Below, piece by piece: positions 36,242-45,608 of a stretch of DNA of 64,000 bases. Each line of letters begins with the position of its first letter. Position 1 is the first letter of the stretch. Made by a program: the position numbers and the translations under genes. The stretch is from positions 248,001 through 312,000 of the forward strand of contig JAWKNA010000003.1 in NCBI GenBank assembly GCA_041391925.1, read 5' to 3'. This DNA is from JBPOFM01 sp041391925 (lineage in GTDB: Bacteria; Bacteroidota; Bacteroidia; Flavobacteriales; Flavobacteriaceae). The notes beneath the pieces were generated by a model. That model did no database searches and had not been told where the DNA came from. It worked only from the letters and a program-made list of their open reading frames with translations.

Positions 36242-38161
36242 TTATTGTTGTTCAGGCATATCATTTTTGACAATAATGAATTCTGATCTGCGATTCATTT
36301 GGTGTTCCTCTTCGGTGCAATTAGCCCCACAATCCACTTTAGGGCTGCTCTCGCCTTTTCCTTCACCTTTTATTCTGCTTTTATCAATACCTTTGGAAAT
36401 GACATATTGAACAGTGGTTTTTGCACGTCTGTCGGACAGTCCCATATTGTAGCTGTCAGACCCTCTATTGTCTGTATGCGCGGTGACGTCAATGACCATA
36501 TTAGGGTATTTATTCATGACCTGTACCAACTTGTCCAGTTCAAATGCCGCTTTGGATGTGATGTTTGACTTATCAAAATCAAAATAAATAGGATTCAGTT
36601 CGATTCTATCAGCCGCAATAATTTTTTCAATTGGGTCTAAAGATACTGTAACATTGACTTCTTTTTCTTGAGTGCCTTTTACTGATGTTTTCTTGCTTTC
36701 AAAACCGTCCATCACAACTTCCAATTCTGTATCCTTGTCACATTCTACGATGAATTCAGCAACACCTTCTTCATTGGTGTTTTTAGTCACAATCTTGTTG
36801 CCTTGATCATCATATAGCGAGACCATGGCTCCATTAATTGGTTTACCCGTTTTGTCATCCAAAACAGTTGTGGTAATCAAGACATCGCACAATGGCTCAA
36901 GTTTCATCGCTCTATATATATCATCGCTACCTACACCTCCAGGACGATTGGAAGAGACAAATCCTTCACCTGTAGCATCATCAATACTAAAGGCAAAATC
37001 ATCTGAATTACTGCTGATAGGCAATCCAACATTTCGTATAGGAGCCCATTTTCCGTCAATTTCCTTAGTAAAGAACACGTCCAGACCTCCTAGTCCCAAA
37101 TGTCCATTTGAAGAGAAATAAAGTGTCCCATCGTCGGCAATAAAAGGGAACATTTCCTGTCCTTCAGTATTTATTTTCTGTCCAAGGTTTTCCGGCTCTC
37201 CAATGGACCCATCTTCATTGATAGGTGCTTTATAAATATCAAAAAGGCCATTGCCTCCTGGCATATCAGAAGCAAAATATAATGTTTTTCCATCTTTACT
37301 AACTGATGGATTTTTTGCTGAGTAATCTTTGGTAATGTTCAATGCCTCAACGTTGTCCCATTTGTCTCCTAGGGATGTTGCCTTGTACAAATGAATGGCA
37401 CCCAATTTGTTTTTGGTAATGGAATCCTTGACGTACTCTTTTTCAAAAAAACTTTCTCTAGAGAAATACATAGTTTTCCCATCTGGGCTAAAAGCCACAA
37501 CACCTTCATGATAACTGGTATTGATTTTGCCACCTACGGCCTCGGGTGTCATATAGCCGCCTTCATCGTTTTTGGAAGTCACATAAATGTCTAAATAAGG
37601 TTCTTCATTCCATCCATAATTTTCCCCAGTTTTGTTTCTTCCTGAAGTGATATAAAGTTTTCCATCTTTTAACGTACCTCCAAAATCGGAATATTCTGAA
37701 TTGATGCTCATGTTTTCAACCCTGAATTTTTTACCTCGTTCCAAAATCCTTGGAATATAATCTGGGTTTTCATTAAAAGCCATCGCTCTATGGTCACTAG
37801 GTCGCATATTAGCGAATCGAGCCATCCATTCATTGGACAGTTCATACTTACCATTTGCCTTTAACATTTGGGCATATTTATAAATCATTTCCGAATCTGG
37901 AGCCGGATTGCTTTCAAGCGCTTGATAATAATACCTTTCTGCATTTTGAGTATCAAATACATTATAGTACGATTCTGCCAATTGGCCATACACATAGGTA
38001 TCTGCCTTTCCTTCTTCTACAAGTTTTTCATAATCTTTGGCTGCTTCAACAAATTCCAATTGATTGAAATGTTTGTCTGCCTTTTTTGTGTCTTTATTTT
38101 GAGCAGTTAAGCTTAAACTACTCAAAATTGTGAGGGTAATAAAAATGTTAATTTTTTTCAT
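36242..38161 (-). CDS. OmpA-family protein with TPR and PD40 repeats (T9SS/gliding-associated)
   Basis: This 639-aa protein has a signal peptide (LTILSSLSLTAQ), TPR-like helices at ~25-125, a WD40-like PD40 beta-propeller region at ~150-400 (repeats such as VAFSPDGKTMYFSR, PSVSKDGKTLYFASDMPGG), a carboxypeptidase-regulatory-like domain at ~420-510, and a C-terminal OmpA domain (FDFDKSNITSKA, DVTAHTDNRGS, NRRSEF) for binding peptidoglycan. This resembles PorE-like proteins of the T9SS/PorP-SprF system. It ends an operon with PorP/SprF and a giant T9SS type B adhesin, and probably anchors that machinery to the cell wall. Confidence 0.92.
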   Translation of the reverse strand: MKKINIFITLTILSSLSLTAQNKDTKKADKHFNQLEFVEAAKDYEKLVEEGKADTYVYGQLAESYYNVFDTQNAERYYYQALESNPAPDSEMIYKYAQMLKANGKYELSNEWMARFANMRPSDHRAMAFNENPDYIPRILERGKKFRVENMSINSEYSDFGGTLKDGKLYITSGRNKTGENYGWNEEPYLDIYVTSKNDEGGYMTPEAVGGKINTSYHEGVVAFSPDGKTMYFSRESFFEKEYVKDSITKNKLGAIHLYKATSLGDKWDNVEALNITKDYSAKNPSVSKDGKTLYFASDMPGGNGLFDIYKAPINEDGSIGEPENLGQKINTEGQEMFPFIADDGTLYFSSNGHLGLGGLDVFFTKEIDGKWAPIRNVGLPISSNSDDFAFSIDDATGEGFVSSNRPGGVGSDDIYRAMKLEPLCDVLITTTVLDDKTGKPINGAMVSLYDDQGNKIVTKNTNEEGVAEFIVECDKDTELEVVMDGFESKKTSVKGTQEKEVNVTVSLDPIEKIIAADRIELNPIYFDFDKSNITSKAAFELDKLVQVMNKYPNMVIDVTAHTDNRGSDSYNMGLSDRRAKTTVQYVISKGIDKSRIKGEGKGESSPKVDCGANCTEEEHQMNRRSEFIIVKNDMPEQQ

Positions 38162-38180
38162 GTTTGTTTAGCTTAACTGG

Positions 38181-39089
38181 TTAGAAATATCTAGGTGAAC
38201 GAGAAATCTTCTTGGCGAAATTCAAATCGAACAATAAAATAAACTCATGTGATGCAGGAGCATATTTTTTAATGTCTGAAGTAACATTATCGTATGCATA
38301 TCCAACTTTTACATGTGGTGTGATTGCAAAATTGACCAGTCCTGAAAACGAATCATCCAATCGGTATGAAGCACCAATTTCAAATTTTTCAAAGAACAAG
38401 GCATTCAAGTTGATATCAAATGATGTCGGTGCTGTAAATGCAGATTTGACCAAAAAAGATGGTTTTAACTTTGTGTTTTCTGAAAGTTGGAACACATAAC
38501 CTCCTGTTAAGAAATAATGACTTGTTTCAGTACCATATTCAGTACCATCAGCATCCAACTTGACCGAACTAAGTATATTCGGCACTGAAAATGCCAAATA
38601 ATAATTATTGGTGTAATAAAACACACCAGCACCTATATTAGGTGTAACACCACTGGTGTTTGTGAAATATGGGTCATTTGGATCAATGGTATAAAGGTCG
38701 TTTGGTCCCAATCCTAAATCGTGAAATGTTGCTCCTGCTTTTATTCCGAAAGCCAAACGATTTTCTCCTGCAAGTCTCAAGGTATATGAAACATCTGCGT
38801 AAGCGTTAGTTTCTCTTACAGGTCCAATTTCGTCAGCAATAACAGATAAACCAACACCAATTTTATCGCTCACAGGCATATGTCCAAAAAAGGTTCCTGT
38901 TTTAGGAGCTCCATCCAATCCGGTCCATTGTGTGCGGTATAATAATCCGAACGATAAGTTTTCCTTAGACCCTGCATACGCTGGATTCATCACATTCATA
39001 TTATACATGTACTGCGTATATTGTGGGTCCTGCTGTCCTTGCATTTGTATGGCAATGAGCAATATTAAAATGATCAGTAGTTTTTTCAT
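38181..39089 (-). CDS. PorP/SprF family T9SS outer-membrane protein
   Basis: This 302-aa beta-barrel protein has a signal peptide and the PorP/SprF hallmark QDPQYTQYMYNMNVMNPAYAGS right after cleavage. Further motifs are SFGLLYRTQWTGLDGAPKT and LSYRLDDSFSG-like strands, ending in FDLNFAKK. SprF-type proteins are dedicated helpers for export or attachment of the large type B adhesin encoded beside them. It lies 28 bp after the 1740-aa adhesin gene and 19 bp before the OmpA-family gene. Confidence 0.94.
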   Translation of the reverse strand: MKKLLIILILLIAIQMQGQQDPQYTQYMYNMNVMNPAYAGSKENLSFGLLYRTQWTGLDGAPKTGTFFGHMPVSDKIGVGLSVIADEIGPVRETNAYADVSYTLRLAGENRLAFGIKAGATFHDLGLGPNDLYTIDPNDPYFTNTSGVTPNIGAGVFYYTNNYYLAFSVPNILSSVKLDADGTEYGTETSHYFLTGGYVFQLSENTKLKPSFLVKSAFTAPTSFDINLNALFFEKFEIGASYRLDDSFSGLVNFAITPHVKVGYAYDNVTSDIKKYAPASHEFILLFDLNFAKKISRSPRYF

Positions 39090-39117
39090 ATTAATTAGTT
39101 GTATATCGATTCGTTTT

Positions 39118-42100
39118 TTATTTGTTTAGGTAAACCCAAGCGCTTATTTGTTTTGCACCTCCTTCATAAGTCATTGTATAAAAATAGGTTCCAACTGGCA
39201 GTTCGTCACCATTGTTGGACTGTCCGTGCCATTCATCAGTATAATTGTTTTTAGAATAGACAAGTGTTCCCAATCTATTAAATATTTCTATACGTGTTAC
39301 CCTAAAATTGCTCAAATCGAACGATTCATTCAATCCGTCACCATCAGGTGAGATTCCTTGTGGAATTTGACAGCTCTCCAATTCAATCACTTCCTGAGAT
39401 ACTGAAGCAAAACAGCCAGTTTCATTAAAGGTCACCTCAATCGTATAGGTTCCAGCAGTCAAAACTGGTAAGCTTAAACCCGTTTGGCCATTTATGACCC
39501 CTCCATCTTGATACCAAACAATGCTCACATCTGCTTCGGTATAGTTTTGAGGAGTTGCAGTAATGATAATTGGTACTGTCGCATCTGGACAAACTTCATA
39601 ATCAAAATCAGTAGTAAACACTGTCATAGGTACTTCACCAGAAATCAGATTAAAACTTGTAACACTATAACAGCCAGTGAGGTTATCCTCTACCCTAACA
39701 TAAATGGTTGTCAATTGTGTTTCATAGGATGTAGGTGAACCAATTGCTGAGGTTCCTGCCTGAGCATCGGCCATAGTTGTATAATAGGTAACGGTCAATC
39801 CTGTTTGTCCTCCAGTAATTTCATCATCATTGACAGTCAAATCATACTCTGGAACACCATTATCATCCGCATCACAACCTGGAACATCAGCTGATGCATT
39901 GACTGTTGGATTAGGATTAACTATCAAATCCAAAGAAACTACAGCATAACAATCCACTGCAGCGTTATTATCCACTCGTGCCCAAATAGTCTGAGGATTG
40001 GTAATATTTGTATATGGAGATGTCAAAGGACCTGTCTCAGAATTTGCATCAGCCTCAGTTAGATAATAGGTTACTGTAAAATTAGCTGCGCTCTGGCCAT
40101 TTAAAACATTTACATCATTTGATGTCAAATTGAATGCTTCAAAACCATCTCCAGAGGCATCATCACAAAGCTCCATATTGGCAGAAGTAGCTGTAGGAGT
40201 CGTGCCAGATATCACTAAATTGAAACTGGTAGTGGCAATACAGAATGGTGCGTTGGCATCTTCAATTCGTATCCAAATTGTTTGTGGATTCGATGTGTTG
40301 GTATATGGTGATGTCAGTGCGCCTGTATTAGTAATGGCATCTGTTTGTGTTAAGTGATATGACACATTAAACATAGATGCATTCTGGCTACCTAAAACAA
40401 TGGGAGTTTGCGATTCCAAATCAAATTGTTCAAAGCCATCACCTGATGTATCATCGCATGTAACTAGGTCCATTACTGGATTTGCAACTGGCTGTAACCC
40501 CAAAGTTACCTGAACTTGCAAGGAAAACGCTACACCGTCACACACATCACCACTGGCCAAAACTTGGTATAAACCAGATTGAGTTGCGGTTATGGTATCA
40601 ACATTTGAGTCAGGAATTGGCAATCCATCCAAATACCACTCATAGGTATCTGCATAAGGTGAGCTTGCCATTAAATCTATCGATGTTTCACCACACAACT
40701 CTATAGGTTCTCCAAAACCTAGATTATCAGGGTCTTCTACTACTGGTGAACCGTCATAAACGATGTCGACCCCACAAACCACTTCACAGTTTGTTCCATT
40801 TACTGGACCTGAAGCCACGTCGAACGTGTACGTTCCTGCTTCTTGCGAATAGTTGGTAATGAGAAGAATATAAATATCTCCTGGCTGAACGTTGTTTATG
40901 GTAATGGTTTCGGTAGCTGTTGCAGAGAAACTACAATCAACAATGTTGTCTGTTACTAGGTCAAAACATCCATCACCTTGGTTGTTAAATGGCCCCCAAA
41001 CTATAAAGTCGATATCATTTCCTATTCCATCCTCACCTGTTTGGGCCAATGTGAAGGTATAGTCTCCTGCCTCATCAAATAAAATGGTATTCCAAGTTGG
41101 ATCAGGTTGTGAACCCAAACAATCGTAGTCCAGATATGGTGGTGCTACATCATCTCCTGTAATACTTGGGTATGTAAATCCAGCACAAATTGGCAACGCT
41201 TCAGAACAGTAGGTAGGATTTCCTAGAGTTTGAATACATAAATCAAAAGTTGTAGTTTCATTATCACTACCAGCTGAAAACACTCTGACATAATAGGTAT
41301 TACCAACCACAAGGCTTGGTGTTACACTAAAGTCTTCGTCTGAACAGTACAATTCTACCAAACTGCCACAAGACCCTGAATAGACTGCGTGGTCTAAATC
41401 TGAAAAGCCACTTATGTTTTGAAGTTGGATAAACTGTTGTGTTCCCAATGCGGTAAACTGAAACCAAACATCATCATCTGGGTTACCACCACAGGAACCT
41501 GAAGGAACTCCTGATGGTGTGGCTTCCAAAAGCGTTCCAGGAGTTACAGCATCACACGTTTCGCCAGGATTTACAGCTGCTATAATGGCTCCTGCACAAT
41601 TATCATTTGCAGGAGGACAAGCTGCCACCTGAATGACTGGACTATTGATGACACAATTGACATCTTGGTCATTTGAAAGTGTAATTACAATTGGTGTCGC
41701 AAAAGGATAAGGTCCAAATTGAACAATTCCTGTCGCTGTAACTTGAACGTCCGGTGAACCTTGATTATCTGAAACTGTCAATGAGGTAGCATCTCCAAGG
41801 CTTGTTACATTCACATCAATTAAGAATTGCTGTCCATTCGCACAATCATCAATCACCGCATAAGTGGCTGCAGGATTAATACAAGTGGCACAAGACACAG
41901 TCACATCTATTGGAATAAATCCTTCCGTTTCGCAACTAAATACCCCATCTGAATTAATATAAAATGAAATGGTATCTCCGGTAGATTGATAGGTCAATCC
42001 TGATAAATCTCCTCCATTACCATAAAATAAATCTGCTGGATCTACTATAAAACTGCCGTCTGTATCAATCACAACAAGTTCATCCCATCCATTTTCGACT

Positions 42101-44340
42101 TCACCTGAATTGAAATTTAAGTTTAGTGGTGTCCCATCGTTACTTGTAAACGTAAAAATTACAGGGTCATCTGCACCATCGTCTGAATAACAATAATTCA
42201 AGGTTGCTGGCCCCACAGAACAATCAACTATAAAATCTTGACAGAATTCTTGGGTAAGAGTCGGGCTCACAGAAGTACAATTAGGATCATCATCATTTGC
42301 CACGGTCATCACAACATCGGTAGTATTGGGATAAGGCCCGAAGGTTACTACACCTGTAGCAGTAACCGTTTGTGGCGCACTTCCTTGATTATCTGTAACG
42401 GTGATAGAGGTAGCTGAACCTAAATTGGTTATGTCCACATCGACCAAAAATTGAGAGCCATTAGCACAATCGCCTCTTACGGTATAAGTGGCTGCGGAAT
42501 TTAAACATGTTGCACAAGTGACAGAAACATCAATAGGTGTATATCCACTTGAGGAGCAAGAACCAGTACCATCAGAATTGATATAGAATGAAATGGTATC
42601 CCCAGTAGATTGATAGGTCAACCCAGATAAGTCACCATTATTTCCGTAAAACAAATCTGCCGGATCTACTATAAAACTTCCATCGGTATCAATGACAACA
42701 AGTTCATCCCATCCATTTTCTACATTTCCTGCATTGAATGTTAAATTGAGGGCTGTTCCGTCACTGCTAGTAAAAGTGAAAACAACAGGATTGTTGGCAC
42801 CGCCATTTTCATAACAATAATTTAATGTTGATGCACCTACAGTACAATCCACAATAAAATCTTGACAGAATTCTTGTGTCAATGTTGGACTTGTTATGAT
42901 ACAGTTTTGATCATCATCATTTGCAATTGTTATTTGTATATCTGTTGTATTGGCATAAGGACCAAATGTTACCAATCCTACCGCGCTTACCGTTTGAGGT
43001 GCACTTCCTTGGTTATCTGTAAGTGTTATTGAGGTCGCTGAACCCAAATCGGTCAAATCCACATCCACAAAAAATTGTGGTGCCGTTTCGCAATCGCCTC
43101 TTACTGCATAGGTCGCAACAGGGTTAACACAGGTAGCACAGGCAACCGTATAATTAATGCCATTAGGAAACGATCCTGATTCACAACTTACTGATAAATC
43201 AGAATTGATATAAAAAGAAATTGTATCTCCAGATGACTGAAACTCTAGCCCTGTAAGATCTCCTCCAGGGACTGTGGCGTTAAATAGTTGAGTTCCATCG
43301 GTATCTATCACCACCAGTTCGTCGCAGCAAGACTCAATCAATCCTGAATTGAATGTCAGACGAAGTGGTGAGCCATCAGAGCTGGTAAAGACAAACGTTT
43401 CCAAGGATGGATCGTCATCAATGTCATTGCCATAGCAGTAATTGGTTGTATAGGGACCAACTGAGCAATCAACCGAAACCTCTAGTTGAATTGTGGTCGT
43501 AAAATTTAAAGGGCCTATCCAATCACTAAAAGTTCCGTCACCACAATCAGCTCGTACATAAACTTCATACGCAGTGCTATAATCTAGACCCGAAATATTG
43601 ACTGTTGCCTCTGTTACAGTAGTACCATTTGAGGTTGGTACACCGACTCCAGGATCTTGTATTACATATTCCCAAGAATCTTCACTTCCCAACGGATTCC
43701 ATGCAACTGTAACATTATCGCCTCCCAAATCACTAACCGACAAACCATTTGGATTAGGGCATGCCGGAGGGGTTTGTGATGTTAAGGTTGGAGAATTGAA
43801 ACAAAAACCCCAAGCCCAAACATCTCCATCATCATAATAAACTCGATATTTAAATCCTGAAAGTTGAGTGGGAGTAAAGCCCGCAATGTTTAATTCTCCA
43901 CTATTGAATGGTGCAGTCGTTCCTGCACAAAAATTATCTAAGGGAGCGCCAGGGGTGTCTGCCGCCAAAGGTGTTATCCAGTTGACCCAAGTAGAACTAT
44001 CGGCATTCCAATATTGTAGGTAGAGTCTATCGGCTCCTATATTATTATACACATACGTCGAACTTAAAAAAAGCCATGTTTCGCCAGCGTTAAAAGCTGC
44101 TGTGAGATCAATGACCGGTGATTCGGCAGCAATATCATTATTAACCCCACTTCCCGCCTCATCATCATCATAGCCAAAATTGGCTGATAATGTAGGATTG
44201 GCAATAAAAGGCGCTCCTGAAACAAAAGTTCCGGTGACGGCCCAATTGGTGTTTGGCCAACTGGCAGGCTGATTCAAAACTTGAGCTATAGCTTGAAAGG
44301 AAAATATTAAAAGCAGTAGCAGGAAAGTAATTTTTTTCAT
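39118..44340 (-). CDS. giant T9SS type B sorting-domain adhesin with tandem modules
   Basis: This 1740-aa secreted protein has a signal peptide (FSFQAIAQ) and a fibronectin type III domain at ~190-285 (GLSVSDLGGDNVTVAWNPLG). Three ~205-aa modules follow at ~290-493, ~494-702 and ~703-900, each with a CUB-like half (SSDG.PL.L.FNSG, DELVVIDTDG) and a CxxC-containing half. Next come a PPC-like region (~905-1080), three ~90-aa modules (DDTSGDGFE.F.L, YLTEADA, TSPYTN) at ~1310-1580, and a type B sorting domain at the end (GISPDGDGLNESFDLSNF, IEIFNRLGTLVYS). Type B proteins are exported by T9SS with PorP/SprF partners. It is probably a surface adhesin used in attachment or motility, analogous to SprB; the ligand is unknown. 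Confidence 0.92.
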   Translation of the reverse strand: MKKITFLLLLLIFSFQAIAQVLNQPASWPNTNWAVTGTFVSGAPFIANPTLSANFGYDDDEAGSGVNNDIAAESPVIDLTAAFNAGETWLFLSSTYVYNNIGADRLYLQYWNADSSTWVNWITPLAADTPGAPLDNFCAGTTAPFNSGELNIAGFTPTQLSGFKYRVYYDDGDVWAWGFCFNSPTLTSQTPPACPNPNGLSVSDLGGDNVTVAWNPLGSEDSWEYVIQDPGVGVPTSNGTTVTEATVNISGLDYSTAYEVYVRADCGDGTFSDWIGPLNFTTTIQLEVSVDCSVGPYTTNYCYGNDIDDDPSLETFVFTSSDGSPLRLTFNSGLIESCCDELVVIDTDGTQLFNATVPGGDLTGLEFQSSGDTISFYINSDLSVSCESGSFPNGINYTVACATCVNPVATYAVRGDCETAPQFFVDVDLTDLGSATSITLTDNQGSAPQTVSAVGLVTFGPYANTTDIQITIANDDDQNCIITSPTLTQEFCQDFIVDCTVGASTLNYCYENGGANNPVVFTFTSSDGTALNLTFNAGNVENGWDELVVIDTDGSFIVDPADLFYGNNGDLSGLTYQSTGDTISFYINSDGTGSCSSSGYTPIDVSVTCATCLNSAATYTVRGDCANGSQFLVDVDITNLGSATSITVTDNQGSAPQTVTATGVVTFGPYPNTTDVVMTVANDDDPNCTSVSPTLTQEFCQDFIVDCSVGPATLNYCYSDDGADDPVIFTFTSNDGTPLNLNFNSGEVENGWDELVVIDTDGSFIVDPADLFYGNGGDLSGLTYQSTGDTISFYINSDGVFSCETEGFIPIDVTVSCATCINPAATYAVIDDCANGQQFLIDVNVTSLGDATSLTVSDNQGSPDVQVTATGIVQFGPYPFATPIVITLSNDQDVNCVINSPVIQVAACPPANDNCAGAIIAAVNPGETCDAVTPGTLLEATPSGVPSGSCGGNPDDDVWFQFTALGTQQFIQLQNISGFSDLDHAVYSGSCGSLVELYCSDEDFSVTPSLVVGNTYYVRVFSAGSDNETTTFDLCIQTLGNPTYCSEALPICAGFTYPSITGDDVAPPYLDYDCLGSQPDPTWNTILFDEAGDYTFTLAQTGEDGIGNDIDFIVWGPFNNQGDGCFDLVTDNIVDCSFSATATETITINNVQPGDIYILLITNYSQEAGTYTFDVASGPVNGTNCEVVCGVDIVYDGSPVVEDPDNLGFGEPIELCGETSIDLMASSPYADTYEWYLDGLPIPDSNVDTITATQSGLYQVLASGDVCDGVAFSLQVQVTLGLQPVANPVMDLVTCDDTSGDGFEQFDLESQTPIVLGSQNASMFNVSYHLTQTDAITNTGALTSPYTNTSNPQTIWIRIEDANAPFCIATTSFNLVISGTTPTATSANMELCDDASGDGFEAFNLTSNDVNVLNGQSAANFTVTYYLTEADANSETGPLTSPYTNITNPQTIWARVDNNAAVDCYAVVSLDLIVNPNPTVNASADVPGCDADDNGVPEYDLTVNDDEITGGQTGLTVTYYTTMADAQAGTSAIGSPTSYETQLTTIYVRVEDNLTGCYSVTSFNLISGEVPMTVFTTDFDYEVCPDATVPIIITATPQNYTEADVSIVWYQDGGVINGQTGLSLPVLTAGTYTIEVTFNETGCFASVSQEVIELESCQIPQGISPDGDGLNESFDLSNFRVTRIEIFNRLGTLVYSKNNYTDEWHGQSNNGDELPVGTYFYTMTYEGGAKQISAWVYLNK
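41640..43500 (-). repeat. three tandem coding repeats of ~615-627 bp in the adhesin gene
   Basis: The strand shows near-identical words at a fixed period. For example, the segment around 42074 recurs around 42701 (627 bp) and in diverged form around 43316. Units 2 and 3 are most alike at DNA level; unit 1 is more diverged. This suggests duplication within the gene, recent for two units. Confidence 0.75.
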
Positions 44341-44584
44341 TTGATTTTTTTAGGTTAATTAAAATATTTTAATCTAGATATTTATAAAATATTGATTATA
44401 AATATCTTATACTACTAAGGGTGTTTTATTAAAATTATTTGCTGAATTTACAACATCTTTTTTGGATATTGTATAATTAGCCGAAGATAAAAAAAATGAT
44501 ACTTAACAAAGTATTAACAACGTTATAATAGATAAAAGGCATATTTAATCGACAAAAAGAAAACGGTTTTTTGTATGATATAAT
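44341..44584. other. intergenic region upstream of the adhesin operon
   Basis: A 244-bp AT-rich region between the minus-strand EEP stop and the adhesin ATG. It must hold the adhesin operon promoter, but no exact TAnnTTTG was found on the minus strand. No hairpin terminator for the EEP gene is evident. Confidence 0.4.
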
Positions 44585-45535
44585 TTATGATTCCCTGATT
44601 TGTATATATACGGGGAAGTGATCGCTAAAACCTCCTTTATATTTTTTTCCAACATAGGTCCTGTATGGCTGACCCTTGAATTTTCCATTATATTGAGTTA
44701 AAAATTTTTCATCAAAAATATCCGCCTTTATAAGTTTGAATCTCATATCGTTCTTATCAACAAAATTATGAGTCAAAAAAATCTGGTCAAACTGTATCCA
44801 TGCAAAATTATGGTTAACACTGCCTCTGCTATAAGACCAAACAGCTTCCATGGTATTATACAATCCATTGTCGTTTTTCAGATTCATGATACTTTGACTA
44901 TTCGGATTATCATTAAAATCGCCCATTACCACGATTTGAGTATTGCTGTCTTCATTGGTTAAATACGAAATAATTTCTGAGAGTTGAGCAGCTGCAATTA
45001 TTCTTTTATAATCAGTTTCATCTTTTCCTTCATGCCTCGAGGGCCAATGGTTTACCAAAACATGAATCTTGTGGTTATTTAAACACCCAGTTACAAGAAG
45101 AATATCGCGAGTAAAATCCCTTTTTCCAGATTCGTCTTCTATATAAATTGGAAATGCTTTAGAGGATTCTACCTCAAATTCGTCCTTATTATATAATAGA
45201 GCCACATCGATACCTCTTTCATCAGGTGAGTCATAATGAACAAAGCCATAATTGTAAGATTTCAAATCTTCGCCGCCAATTAAATCTTGAAGAACCGTAT
45301 CATTTTCTACTTCTGCCAAACCAACCAAAACTGGAGGTTTCTGAATGGATTCAAATCCAATTTTTGAAATAACAGATCCTAATTTATAAATCTTTTTTTC
45401 ATACCGTTGTTGTGTCCAATTTTTTGCAGAAATTGGTAAAAAATCATTGTCATTTGTCCTTTCATCCGCAAAGACATCAAAAAGATTTTCGGTATTGTAG
45501 AATGCTATGGTGTGGATGTGACTTTCTGAACTCAC
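44585..45535 (-). CDS. endonuclease/exonuclease/phosphatase family protein (no signal peptide)
   Basis: This 316-aa protein is a paralogue of the secreted EEP protein at 30248-31309: IAFYNTENLFDVF, VGLAEVENDTVL, VNHWPSRHEG, MGDFNDNPNS and GGFSDHFPVYIQI line up one to one, so the catalytic Glu, Asp-Asn and Asp-His are intact. It lacks a signal peptide, so it is probably cytoplasmic. The start is a GTG at 45535, immediately preceded by an in-frame TAA, so no earlier start exists. It is divergent from hflX with a 73-bp shared upstream region. The substrate is unknown. Confidence 0.88.
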   Translation of the reverse strand: MSSESHIHTIAFYNTENLFDVFADERTNDNDFLPISAKNWTQQRYEKKIYKLGSVISKIGFESIQKPPVLVGLAEVENDTVLQDLIGGEDLKSYNYGFVHYDSPDERGIDVALLYNKDEFEVESSKAFPIYIEDESGKRDFTRDILLVTGCLNNHKIHVLVNHWPSRHEGKDETDYKRIIAAAQLSEIISYLTNEDSNTQIVVMGDFNDNPNSQSIMNLKNDNGLYNTMEAVWSYSRGSVNHNFAWIQFDQIFLTHNFVDKNDMRFKLIKADIFDEKFLTQYNGKFKGQPYRTYVGKKYKGGFSDHFPVYIQIRES

Positions 45536-45584
45536 TTATCAATTTTAAGTTTTAAAAATACTAAATCGACTGCTTTCAATTATG

Positions 45585-45592
45585 TAACTTTG
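45585..45592 (+). promoter_or_regulatory. candidate -7 element TAACTTTG of hflX
   Basis: Exact match to TAnnTTTG, 16 bp before the hflX ATG at 45609, giving a very short leader. No matching -33 TTG is seen. Confidence 0.45.
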
Positions 45593-45608
45593 TGTATTAT
45601 TTAGGAAT

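Noticed and set aside
41640..43500. Regular repeats as a possible CRISPR array
   Set aside because: The period is ~620 bp, the repeats are in frame and encode related protein modules; there are no short repeats with unique spacers.
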